NCBI GenBank assembly: GCA_947307285.1
Contig: CAMZIS010000040.1
Location: 1-8,289, forward strand
Direction of reading: 5' to 3'
Source: an uncultured Peptococcaceae bacterium
Lineage (GTDB): Bacteria; Bacillota; Dehalobacteriia; UBA4068
Length of the DNA: 8,289 nt
A model generated the notes under the pieces. That model was not told the origin of the DNA, searched no databases, and worked only from the letters and a program-made list of their open reading frames with translations. This document shows, one piece after another, positions 1 to 5,206 of this stretch (within the stretch, counting starts at the first letter, position 1; every line of letters begins with the position of its first letter). The position numbers and the translations under genes are program-made.

Positions 1-511
1 CGCTTTCCAGGTCGATGCCGGTCTCGCGGATGGAGGCGGCGATGAACTTGGCGGCGGAGCCAAAGCCCGGGGTATGGTCGGTGATGGCCAGGTCGTTATC
101 GATGGTCTTGGGCACGCCGATGACGCACATATCCCAATCCTGCTCCTTGGCGGCCAGCCAGGTCTTGTAGCAGGTGTCCATGCTGTCGTTGCCGCCGTTG
201 TAGAAGAAATAGCGGATGTTCAGCTTTTTGAAGATCTGCACCATCTTCTGCTGGTCTTCGGCGGAGACTTTATAGCGGCAGGAAAAGATGCCGGCGCCGG
301 GGGTATGACGCAGGGCGGCGATATCCTTTTTGTCCTGAGCGGCCAGGTCGATGATGTCCTCCTCCAGGATGCCCTTGATGCCGCTGATGCCGGCATAAAT
401 GGTGCCGAAGTCGACTTTTTCGAACCAGGTCTGGATCACGCCGCAGGTGCTGTTGTTGATCACGGCAGAGGGGCCGCCGCTTTGGGCGATGATAGCATTG
501 CCTTTCAACAT
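1..511 (-). CDS. pfp: Pyrophosphate-dependent 6-phosphofructokinase (N-terminal part, runs off the left edge)
   Basis: Phosphorylates fructose 6-phosphate to fructose 1,6-bisphosphate in glycolysis, in the cytosol; PPi-using forms are reversible. The first 170 residues are present and the C-terminal part lies outside the window. The N-terminus has the phosphate-binding loop AQSGGPSAVIN (residues 9-19). The donor-site motif reads GGNDSMDT (106-113), with Asp109 where ATP enzymes carry Gly, and the catalytic motif reads PKTIDND (134-140), with Lys135 where ATP enzymes carry Gly. In this family Asp plus Lys marks pyrophosphate specificity. GFGSAAKF follows at 149-156. The ATG at 511 is chosen because AAAAGGAG lies 10 bases upstream. 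The gene follows the cyclophilin gene after a 72-base AT-rich gap with a possible promoter. Family assignment is certain; donor specificity is inferred from two residues. Confidence 0.93.
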   Translation of the reverse strand, partial: MLKGNAIIAQSGGPSAVINNSTCGVIQTWFEKVDFGTIYAGISGIKGILEEDIIDLAAQDKKDIAALRHTPGAGIFSCRYKVSAEDQQKMVQIFKKLNIRYFFYNGGNDSMDTCYKTWLAAKEQDWDMCVIGVPKTIDNDLAITDHTPGFGSAAKFIAASIRETGIDLES

Positions 512-537
512 GTTCGATACACTCCTTTTAGTTTTTT

Positions 538-543
538 ATTATA
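538..543 (-). promoter_or_regulatory. Possible -10 box upstream of the phosphofructokinase gene
   Basis: The minus strand carries a perfect TATAAT in a very AT-rich stretch between the cyclophilin stop and the phosphofructokinase start. Transcription would begin near 531 and give a leader of about 20 bases containing AAAAGGAG. No good -35 hexamer lies 16-18 bases upstream, so the match may be chance in AT-rich DNA and the gene may instead be read from the cyclophilin transcript. Confidence 0.35.
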
Positions 544-583
544 TTAAAAATAGTTTTTCAGATGTTTTCAGTCGCCAGGCATC

Positions 584-1090
584 TCAGCACTTTTCCGGCT
601 CTTTTACCTCACCCTCGTCGACCAAAGTGATGGATTTGATCTTCTGCTCCGTCCGGGGACGGTCCTGAAAACCGGTGGGAGTGGACGCGATCTCGTCCAC
701 CACTTCCATGCCGGAGACGACACGGCCGAAGGCGGCGTACTGTCCGTCCAGGAAAAAGCCGTCCTGGTGCATGATGAAAAACTGGCTGCCTGCGGAATCG
801 GGATCCATGGCCCGGGCCATGGAGATGACGCCGCGGCTGTGCTGAAGCGTATTCTGGGGGAAACCGTTGTCCCGGAATTCACCTTTGATCTGATAACCCG
901 GGCCGCCGGTACCGCGACCCAGGGGGCAGCCGCCCTGGATCATGAAGCCGGAGATGACCCGGTGAAAGATCAGGCCGTCGTAAAAGCCCCTGCTGACCAG
1001 ATATTTGAAGTTCTCCACCGTGTTCGGCGCGTATTGCGGCAGCAGCTCCAGTTCGATCTTGCCGCCGTTTTCCATTTCGATGATTACCAT
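584..1090 (-). CDS. ppiB: Cyclophilin-type peptidyl-prolyl cis-trans isomerase
   Basis: Speeds cis-trans isomerisation of peptide bonds before proline during protein folding. No signal peptide is seen, so it should be cytoplasmic. The 168 residues cover one complete cyclophilin domain. Visible hallmarks are FHRVISGFMIQGG (42-54) with catalytic Arg44 and Gln52, the GTGGPGY loop (60-66), SQFFIM (102-107) with the substrate-pocket Phe residues, and FLDGQYAAFG (113-122). Phe113 stands where human cyclophilin A has the cyclosporin-contacting Trp, and Tyr118 where it has His; the Trp-to-Phe change is common in bacteria and usually lowers cyclosporin affinity. AAGGAGAA lies 6 bases before the ATG. 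The gene starts 35 bases after the CPBP gene ends, with no terminator between, so the two are probably cotranscribed. The C-terminal tail (about 160-168) is charged and ends in Cys. Confidence 0.95.
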   Translation of the reverse strand: MVIIEMENGGKIELELLPQYAPNTVENFKYLVSRGFYDGLIFHRVISGFMIQGGCPLGRGTGGPGYQIKGEFRDNGFPQNTLQHSRGVISMARAMDPDSAGSQFFIMHQDGFFLDGQYAAFGRVVSGMEVVDEIASTPTGFQDRPRTEQKIKSITLVDEGEVKEPEKC

Positions 1091-1125
1091 GCGTTTCTCC
1101 TTGATCTGTTTATTTTATCGTTAAG

Positions 1126-1815
1126 CTAAGTCAAATAATAAAGTGCCAGTGCTACAGCATTCCAGGTCATATGGGCGATTATATTATACCACAGACTGCC
1201 GTATTTTTCATATAGCCGGCACAGGCCTAAACTGACGCACACCACGGGCAGCAGGGTCCACAGATTCATATGGGAGGCGGCAAAGACCGCCGCGGTGATG
1301 ATATAGGCAGCAACGCGGCCGTAGCGCCAGCGCAGAGCCGGGAAAAAGAAACCCCGGTACAGAGTTTCCTCCGCCAGCGGCGCCAGGAACAACAGCAGCA
1401 GCAGCAAAAAGACAGTTTCGAAAGGAGAGGCTTTGTCGAGCAGCTCGACGATGTATTCCTGAGTCTGGGCGGCCTGGGGAAAAAGCAGGGTCTGAACCCA
1501 GCTGATGAACAGGTTGATCAGATAGAAGAGCAGGCCAAAACTGATGCCTAAGATAAGGCAGTGACGCCACTTCGGAACGGTGAAGCCAAGATCGGCCTCG
1601 CTGCGGCCGCGCACTATGGTGACCAGCAGCAGGGGCGCCAGGAAAAAGCAGCCCGATTGGATGAAGTAGGCGACCAGGTCGGCGCCGATGCCCCGGGCAG
1701 TGGCAGCGAAGCGGTAAGGGATGGCGCTGAGCAGCATGGACAGTCCCAGGACGGCCACCGTTTCCCAGGCCGACCAACCGGGATCGGCGTATTCTTTTTT
1801 GCCGCCCACGACCAT
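1126..1815 (-). CDS. CPBP-family (CAAX protease/bacteriocin-processing) intramembrane metalloprotease
   Basis: A polytopic membrane protein of 229 residues with hydrophobic segments near 16-34, 45-69, 86-108, 133-148, 167-182, 185-198 and 208-227. It has the family's signature residues in order: EExxxR as EETLYR (149-154), FxxxH as FAASH (178-182) and HxxxN as HMTWN (215-219), so the glutamate/histidine active site looks complete. Family members related to the yeast CAAX protease Rce1 cleave peptides within the membrane; in bacteria some process or give immunity to bacteriocins, and most have unknown substrates. No bacteriocin or peptide precursor is seen nearby, so the substrate here is unknown. 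The ATG at 1815 follows GGGAGG by 9 bases. A promoter with a TATAAT box lies just upstream, after the korC terminator, so it begins a new transcription unit that may extend through the cyclophilin gene. Confidence 0.9.
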   Translation of the reverse strand: MVVGGKKEYADPGWSAWETVAVLGLSMLLSAIPYRFAATARGIGADLVAYFIQSGCFFLAPLLLVTIVRGRSEADLGFTVPKWRHCLILGISFGLLFYLINLFISWVQTLLFPQAAQTQEYIVELLDKASPFETVFLLLLLLFLAPLAEETLYRGFFFPALRWRYGRVAAYIITAAVFAASHMNLWTLLPVVCVSLGLCRLYEKYGSLWYNIIAHMTWNAVALALYYLT

Positions 1816-1841
1816 AAAAGCGTACCTCCCGCCTATCCAGA

Positions 1842-1870
1842 ATTATACACACCGCAGGCGCAAAAGTAAA
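1842..1870 (-). promoter_or_regulatory. Predicted sigma-70-type promoter of the CPBP protease gene
   Basis: On the minus strand a -35-like TTTACT (1870-1865) is followed after exactly 17 bases by a perfect TATAAT (1847-1842). Transcription would start near 1835, giving a leader of about 20 bases that contains GGGAGG before the ATG at 1815. The -35 box matches the consensus at four of six positions and overlaps the tail of the korC terminator hairpin. Confidence 0.6.
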
Positions 1871-1899
1871 GCGACGCGGACTTGGCCGCGTCGCTTTTT
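1861..1899 (-). terminator. Rho-independent terminator of the kor operon
   Basis: A perfect 12-bp stem (1868-1879 pairing with 1886-1897) closes a 6-base loop (1880-1885). The stem is GC-rich at its core (GCGACGCGG). On the minus strand it lies 39 bases beyond the korC stop and is followed by a short interrupted T run (TTT-AC-TTTT). Read on the plus strand the hairpin is followed by five Ts, but there is no plus-strand gene to terminate. Confidence 0.85.
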
Positions 1900-1938
1900 A
1901 ACTGCATTAAGTTGTGGCAGCAGGACTGCCTGAAAGCC

Positions 1939-2499
1939 TTACAGCTCGAAGGGCTTGGCGTTCTTGCCCATTTCGTAACCGGCGTCGTAGAACTTCCAGT
2001 TGAGCTCGGCAACCTTCTTTTTGAAGTTGCGGTACAGGGACTCAACGATAGCGTCGCGGGAAACGAAATCGAACAGGCCGTTCAGCACGCCCAGGGCCAC
2101 CACGTTGGCGGACAGGTCGGAACCCTTGGGATCCAGATCGCGGCAGGTGTCGGTGATCGGGATACGGTAGTTCTTCACGCCCTTGGTGCCTTCACCAACG
2201 TCGCCGTCCAGGATCAGAGTGCCGCCGGGAGCGATGTCAGCGCCGAACTTTTCGAAGGATTCGGGGCTCATGCACAGCAGGATGCCGGGGTTCTCCACCT
2301 TGGGGAACAGGATGGGGCCGTCGGAGATATTGACTTCGGCACGGGTGGCGCCGCCGCGGGACTCAGGACCGTAGACCTGAGACTGGGTAGCGTTGCGGCC
2401 GTCTACCAGAGCGGCTTCGGCCAGCATAACGGCAGCCTTGATGACGCCCTGACCACCGGAACCGGACAGACGGATCTTATACTTCTCATGAGAGGACAT
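1939..2499 (-). CDS. korC: 2-oxoacid:ferredoxin oxidoreductase, gamma subunit
   Basis: Third core subunit of a thiamine-diphosphate 2-oxoacid:ferredoxin oxidoreductase, which converts a 2-oxoacid and coenzyme A to acyl-CoA, CO2 and reduced ferredoxin in the cytosol. The 186 residues form one gamma-family domain, the usual size for a KGOR gamma chain. It shows the GSGGQG loop (13-18) after a beta strand and the family motif QVYGPESRGG (41-50) followed by ATRAEV (51-56). The gamma subunit contributes to the coenzyme A-binding region. Its ATG shares one base with the korB stop (TAATG), and its ribosome site AAGGAGG lies within the last korB codons, so translation is coupled. It is the last gene of the operon and a strong hairpin terminator follows. 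Substrate is inferred from the DABC subunit order rather than proven. Confidence 0.93.
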   Translation of the reverse strand: MSSHEKYKIRLSGSGGQGVIKAAVMLAEAALVDGRNATQSQVYGPESRGGATRAEVNISDGPILFPKVENPGILLCMSPESFEKFGADIAPGGTLILDGDVGEGTKGVKNYRIPITDTCRDLDPKGSDLSANVVALGVLNGLFDFVSRDAIVESLYRNFKKKVAELNWKFYDAGYEMGKNAKPFEL

Positions 2500-3320
2500 T
2501 ATTTGGCACCTCCTTGCACGCGTTCAACCAGCTTCTCGTATTCGCTGGTGTATTCCGGAGCATCGTCGATCTGCTGCAGGATGCCGATCGGGATCTTGTT
2601 GGCCTTTTCTTCATCGCTGAGCTTATCGTAAGCAGCCTTCATGACGCACATTTCTTTGATGTTGTCCATCATATCCCGGGGATCCGGGGTGCCGTTGCGG
2701 CGGCCGTAGGAAATGGGGCAGGAAGAAACGGCTTCGATGATGGAGAAGCCCTTGTGATTGAAGCCGGCAACGATCATGTCGGTCAGATGCTTGGCATGGA
2801 AGATGTCGGAACGGGCAACGAAGGTAGCGCCGGCGCCCTTAGCCAGCTCGGCCATGTCGAAGGAACGGTCGATGGAGCCGTAGGGGCAGGTGGTGGCCTT
2901 CTTGCCGAAGGGAGTCATGGGTGAGAACTGACCGCCGGTCATGCCGTAGATGTTGTTGTTCATCAGAACTACGGTCATGTCGATGTTGCGGCGGCAGGCA
3001 TGGATGAAGTGGTTGCCGCCGATGGCGGTGCCGTCGCCGTCGCCGGAGAACACGAACACGTTCAGGTCAGGACGGGCCATCTTGACGCCGGTGGCGAAAG
3101 TCAGGGCACGGCCGTGAGTGGTGTTCATGGTGTGCATATCGATGTAACCGGTGATACGGGAGGAGCAGCCGATGCCGGAAATGGCAACGCACTGATCCTT
3201 ATCGAGACCCAGCTGGTTGACAGCACGGGCCCAGGCGCTCATCACGATGCCGTGACCGCAGCCGGCGCACCAAATATGGGGCAGGTTATTACGGAAATAT
3301 TTCTCGTACTCAGGCTTCAT
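2499..3320 (-). CDS. korB: 2-oxoacid:ferredoxin oxidoreductase, beta subunit (thiamine diphosphate and [4Fe-4S] binding)
   Basis: Catalytic beta subunit that binds thiamine diphosphate and a proximal [4Fe-4S] cluster. Its 273 residues begin with WCAGCGHG (17-24), giving cluster Cys18 and Cys21. GIGCSSR (49-55) contributes Cys52, and CPISYGRRNG (201-210) the likely fourth ligand, Cys201. The Mg-thiamine-diphosphate motif is GDGDGTAIGGNH (93-104) ending at NNNIYGMTGGQ (121-131). The CPxxYGRRN segment near the C-terminus fits 2-oxoglutarate-type KorB proteins better than pyruvate or branched-chain types, in my recollection of the family. The ATG overlaps the korA stop by one base (TAATG) and uses AAGGAGG embedded in the last korA codons. 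Family identity is near certain; 2-oxoglutarate is the most likely substrate. Confidence 0.95.
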   Translation of the reverse strand: MKPEYEKYFRNNLPHIWCAGCGHGIVMSAWARAVNQLGLDKDQCVAISGIGCSSRITGYIDMHTMNTTHGRALTFATGVKMARPDLNVFVFSGDGDGTAIGGNHFIHACRRNIDMTVVLMNNNIYGMTGGQFSPMTPFGKKATTCPYGSIDRSFDMAELAKGAGATFVARSDIFHAKHLTDMIVAGFNHKGFSIIEAVSSCPISYGRRNGTPDPRDMMDNIKEMCVMKAAYDKLSDEEKANKIPIGILQQIDDAPEYTSEYEKLVERVQGGAK

Positions 3321-4447
3321 TATTTGAGCACCTCCTTGACCTTATCAACGCATTCCTCAACGAGGACCAGCTCGCTGTCTACGCGGGTGACCTTTTCGAC
3401 CGGCTTGCCGATGACGCGCTCGATCTCGCGGGCGTACTGGCCAAGGTTCAGTTCCGGAACGATAACAGCCTTCTTGCCTTCGCAGGCCTTCTTGATCTTA
3501 GCTTCATTGATGGGCCAGATCGTCTTCGGACGCAGCAGGCCGACCTTGATGCCTTCGGCGCGCAGCTCTTCCATAGCTTCCTGAGCGGTACGGGCCACGG
3601 AACCGTAAGCGATGAACAGGTAATCGCAGTCGTCTACGAAGAAATCTTCGGATTCCCAGAATTCGTCGATGTGGCCTTCGATCTTGCGGGTCAGGCGGCG
3701 GTTGAAAGCGTCGACTTCCGGCAGGACGGAGGAGTAATAGCCCTTCTGGTTATGAGTCAGACCGGTCATATGATAGCGGTAGCCCTTGCCCCAGTAAGCC
3801 ATGGCGGGGACGTCGTCTTCCGTGTTTTCATAAGGCAGGTAATCTTCGGGAGCGCAGGTGGGCTGCTTGCGGTTGATGATCTCGACTTCCTCGTCGGGAT
3901 CGACGTCGAAACGTTCACGCAGATGGCCGATCTCTTCGTCCAGCAGCAGGATGACCGGAGTGCGATACTTCTCGGCCAGGTTGAAGCACTGGATGGTCAT
4001 GTAGTAGGTCTCCATGACGGAGCTGGGGGCCAGGGCGATGATGGCATGATCGCCGTGGGAGCCGAAGCGGGCCTGCTGGATGTCGCCCTGAGCGGACAGG
4101 GTGGGCAGACCGGTGCAGGGGCCCATACGCTGAACGTCAACTACGACGCAGGGAACTTCGTCGATGGCGGCAAAGCCGATGGCTTCCTGCATGAGGGAGA
4201 AGCCGGGGCCGGAAGTGGCGGTGAAGGCTTTTCTGCCGGTGGCGGCAGCGCCGATGACCGCGCCGATGGAGGCGATCTCGTCTTCCATCTGGACGAAACG
4301 GGCGCCGCACTTGGGCATCATTTCGGCCATATGTTCAGCGATCTCGGTGGAGGGGGTGATGGGGTAACCGAAGAAGTTGTAAGCGCCGGCTTTCAAAGCG
4401 CCCAGAGCGCAGGCTTCATTACCCTGAACGAGTCTAACATTTGCCAT
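3320..4447 (-). CDS. korA: 2-oxoacid:ferredoxin oxidoreductase, alpha subunit
   Basis: Alpha subunit that completes the thiamine diphosphate site with KorB. Its 375 residues are normal for a KGOR/VOR-type alpha chain that lacks the fused gamma domain. The pyrimidine-binding region shows GYPITPSTEIAE (27-38) with the conserved ITPS substrate loop, MEDEIAS (54-60) with the glutamate that activates the cofactor, and TSGPGFSLMQEAIG (78-91). VQRMGPCTGLPT follows at 105-116. The C-terminal part (from about 265) is the transketolase C-terminal-like domain, containing FIAYGSVARTAQEA. The gene starts 2 bases after the korD stop, and its AAGGAGG site lies in the last korD codons. The order D-A-B-C is typical of 2-oxoglutarate:ferredoxin oxidoreductases that feed a reductive or incomplete TCA branch in anaerobes. 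Confidence 0.95.
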   Translation of the reverse strand: MANVRLVQGNEACALGALKAGAYNFFGYPITPSTEIAEHMAEMMPKCGARFVQMEDEIASIGAVIGAAATGRKAFTATSGPGFSLMQEAIGFAAIDEVPCVVVDVQRMGPCTGLPTLSAQGDIQQARFGSHGDHAIIALAPSSVMETYYMTIQCFNLAEKYRTPVILLLDEEIGHLRERFDVDPDEEVEIINRKQPTCAPEDYLPYENTEDDVPAMAYWGKGYRYHMTGLTHNQKGYYSSVLPEVDAFNRRLTRKIEGHIDEFWESEDFFVDDCDYLFIAYGSVARTAQEAMEELRAEGIKVGLLRPKTIWPINEAKIKKACEGKKAVIVPELNLGQYAREIERVIGKPVEKVTRVDSELVLVEECVDKVKEVLK

Positions 4448-4449
4448 TA

Positions 4450-4659
4450 TTACTCACCCTCCTTTTCCTTCGTCTCAACGCAGAAATCCGGGCAATGCAG
4501 TTCGCAGGTGCCGCAACCGATGCAATCTTCGGGACGGGCCGGGACGGCTCTGCCGTCTTTGGCGCGGTCGAAGACGTTTTTGGGGCACAGGTGGACGCAC
4601 AGGCCGCAGGCTTTGCAAAGCTTGCTTACAACCTGAACATCATAACTCTTTTTGGCCAT
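4450..4659 (-). CDS. korD: 2[4Fe-4S] ferredoxin-type subunit of 2-oxoacid:ferredoxin oxidoreductase (delta)
   Basis: Small iron-sulfur subunit that passes electrons from the KorB cluster to free ferredoxin. It is 69 residues long and holds two complete binding motifs: CKACGLCVHLCP (15-26) and CIGCGTCELHCP (46-57), with an extra Cys60. The ATG at 4659 is preferred because AAGGAGG sits 12 bases before it and the protein then begins MAKKSYDVQ, as expected for this family. The same frame stays open to an ATG at 4722, but that start would add a 21-residue extension made of AT-rich leader DNA without a ribosome site. It is the first gene of the operon and lies 187 bases after the NuoI-like gene, with candidate promoters in the gap. 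Confidence 0.93.
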   Translation of the reverse strand: MAKKSYDVQVVSKLCKACGLCVHLCPKNVFDRAKDGRAVPARPEDCIGCGTCELHCPDFCVETKEKEGE

Positions 4660-4725
4660 AAAACTTAGATTCCTCCTTGGTGATTTATAAATAAAACAAA
4701 CGTTTGGAACGGGGAAAAACAAGCG

Positions 4726-4746
4726 CGGTATAAATACATTATACCG
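4726..4746. promoter_or_regulatory. Perfect 21-bp palindrome, candidate operator of the kor operon
   Basis: Two 8-bp arms, CGGTATAA (4726-4733) and TTATACCG (4739-4746), flank a 5-base spacer (ATACA). The palindrome contains the P2 -10 box and spans the predicted start point of P1 (near 4746), which is the usual place for a repressor site. The RNA could also form a small hairpin at its 5' end. The sequence does not match the Rex (TTGTGA-N-TCACAA) pattern, and I do not recognise the regulator. Confidence 0.55.
4738..4743 (-). promoter_or_regulatory. Second -10 box (P2) of the kor operon
   Basis: A perfect TATAAT on the minus strand lies 15 bases downstream of the first one and inside the right arm and spacer of the 21-bp palindrome. 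No recognisable -35 box is found at the proper distance. It could be an alternative start site, or it may appear only because the palindrome arm contains TATAA. Confidence 0.35.
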
Positions 4747-4752
4747 AAAATA

Positions 4753-4761
4753 ATTATAACA
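4753..4761 (-). promoter_or_regulatory. Extended -10 promoter (P1) of the kor operon
   Basis: The minus strand reads TGTTATAAT, a perfect extended -10 element (TGnTATAAT), which often works without a good -35 box. The hexamer 17 bases upstream, ATACAA (4781-4776), is weak, but an AT-rich tract with eight Ts (about 4786-4795) lies just beyond and could act as an UP element. The start would fall near 4746, giving a leader of roughly 87 bases before korD. Confidence 0.55.
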
Positions 4762-4846
4762 CAGACCGGCAGGGCTTGTATATTGAAAAAAAATTACAAC
4801 AATTAAGTCAAAAGGAGGATAAATGTAAAAGATACTGTCAAAACAC

Positions 4847-5206
4847 TTACAGAACGGTTCTCATATCCTTACGGGACAGGGCGGGCGGAGTCAGTTCCGC
4901 CGTCATCTTCAGGCTTCCGCCGGGACAGATCTCCGCGCAGCGACCACAGTATACGCAGCGTCCGAAATTAAGATGACATTCAAATTTAGACTCCCCTGCC
5001 CGCACGGAGTTCACGATAGAGATGGCCCGGGCGGGACAGGCGTCAACGCAGCTGCGGCAGCCGATGCAGGACGCCGGATCAAAGGAGATGCGGCCGCGGT
5101 AACCGTCCGGATAGTGCAGTTCCTCCCTGGGATAGGGTACGGTGGCGCTGCGGGAAAACAGGTTTTTCCCCGCCTCGCCGGTAAGGCCGCCTATCTTGAA
5201 GCGCAT
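4847..5206 (-). CDS. 2[4Fe-4S] ferredoxin-like subunit of an energy-converting hydrogenase-related complex (NuoI/MbhN/EchF type)
   Basis: Electron-entry subunit of the peripheral arm, expected to accept electrons from reduced ferredoxin or a partner and pass them to the small-subunit cluster. The 119 residues contain two full cluster motifs: CIGCRSCVDACP (47-58) and CVYCGRCAEICP (84-95), plus a free Cys77. The N-terminus (1-45) has the amphipathic, membrane-facing character of NuoI/MbhN proteins and includes PYPREELHYPDGYRGR, close to the family's YP-x(n)-GR segment. The ATG at 5206 overlaps the stop of the preceding NuoH-like gene by one base (TGATG) and follows AAGGAG by 10 bases. The frame is open to 5281 upstream, but that part overlaps the previous gene and has no ribosome site. 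It is the last gene of the membrane-complex cluster; no terminator follows before the kor promoter region. Confidence 0.9.
   Translation of the reverse strand: MRFKIGGLTGEAGKNLFSRSATVPYPREELHYPDGYRGRISFDPASCIGCRSCVDACPARAISIVNSVRAGESKFECHLNFGRCVYCGRCAEICPGGSLKMTAELTPPALSRKDMRTVL

Noticed and set aside
74..547. Plus-strand open frame opposite the phosphofructokinase gene
   Set aside because: The minus-strand reading gives clear phosphofructokinase motifs with a proper ribosome site; the antisense product has none.
545..586. AGATG...CATCT pairing after the cyclophilin stop as a terminator
   Set aside because: Only 5 bp of stem with a 15-base loop and no adequate GC content; too weak to call.
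1882..2631. Plus-strand open frame opposite korC and the end of korB
   Set aside because: Antisense to well-supported genes; its start lies inside the terminator hairpin region and its composition is that of a shadow frame.
3671..4636. Long plus-strand open frame (321 codons) opposite korA and korD
   Set aside because: It lies wholly antisense to strongly conserved KorA/KorD coding sequence, has low-complexity Gly/Ala/Asp-rich content typical of GC-rich shadow frames, and has no ribosome site or family signature.
4660..4722. 21-residue N-terminal extension of KorD from an ATG at 4722
   Set aside because: No ribosome site at that start, AT-rich non-coding composition, and the ATG at 4659 has AAGGAGG and gives the expected N-terminus.
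4776..4799. TTGTA...TACAA inverted repeat around the A/T tract upstream of kor P1
   Set aside because: Arms are only 5 bp with a 14-base gap in very AT-rich DNA; it does not match the Rex consensus and could easily be chance.
4812..4828. Plus-strand AAGGAGG followed by ATG and an immediate TAA stop
   Set aside because: Looks like a start-stop translation element, but no plus-strand gene or convincing plus-strand promoter accompanies it; probably chance in purine-rich DNA.
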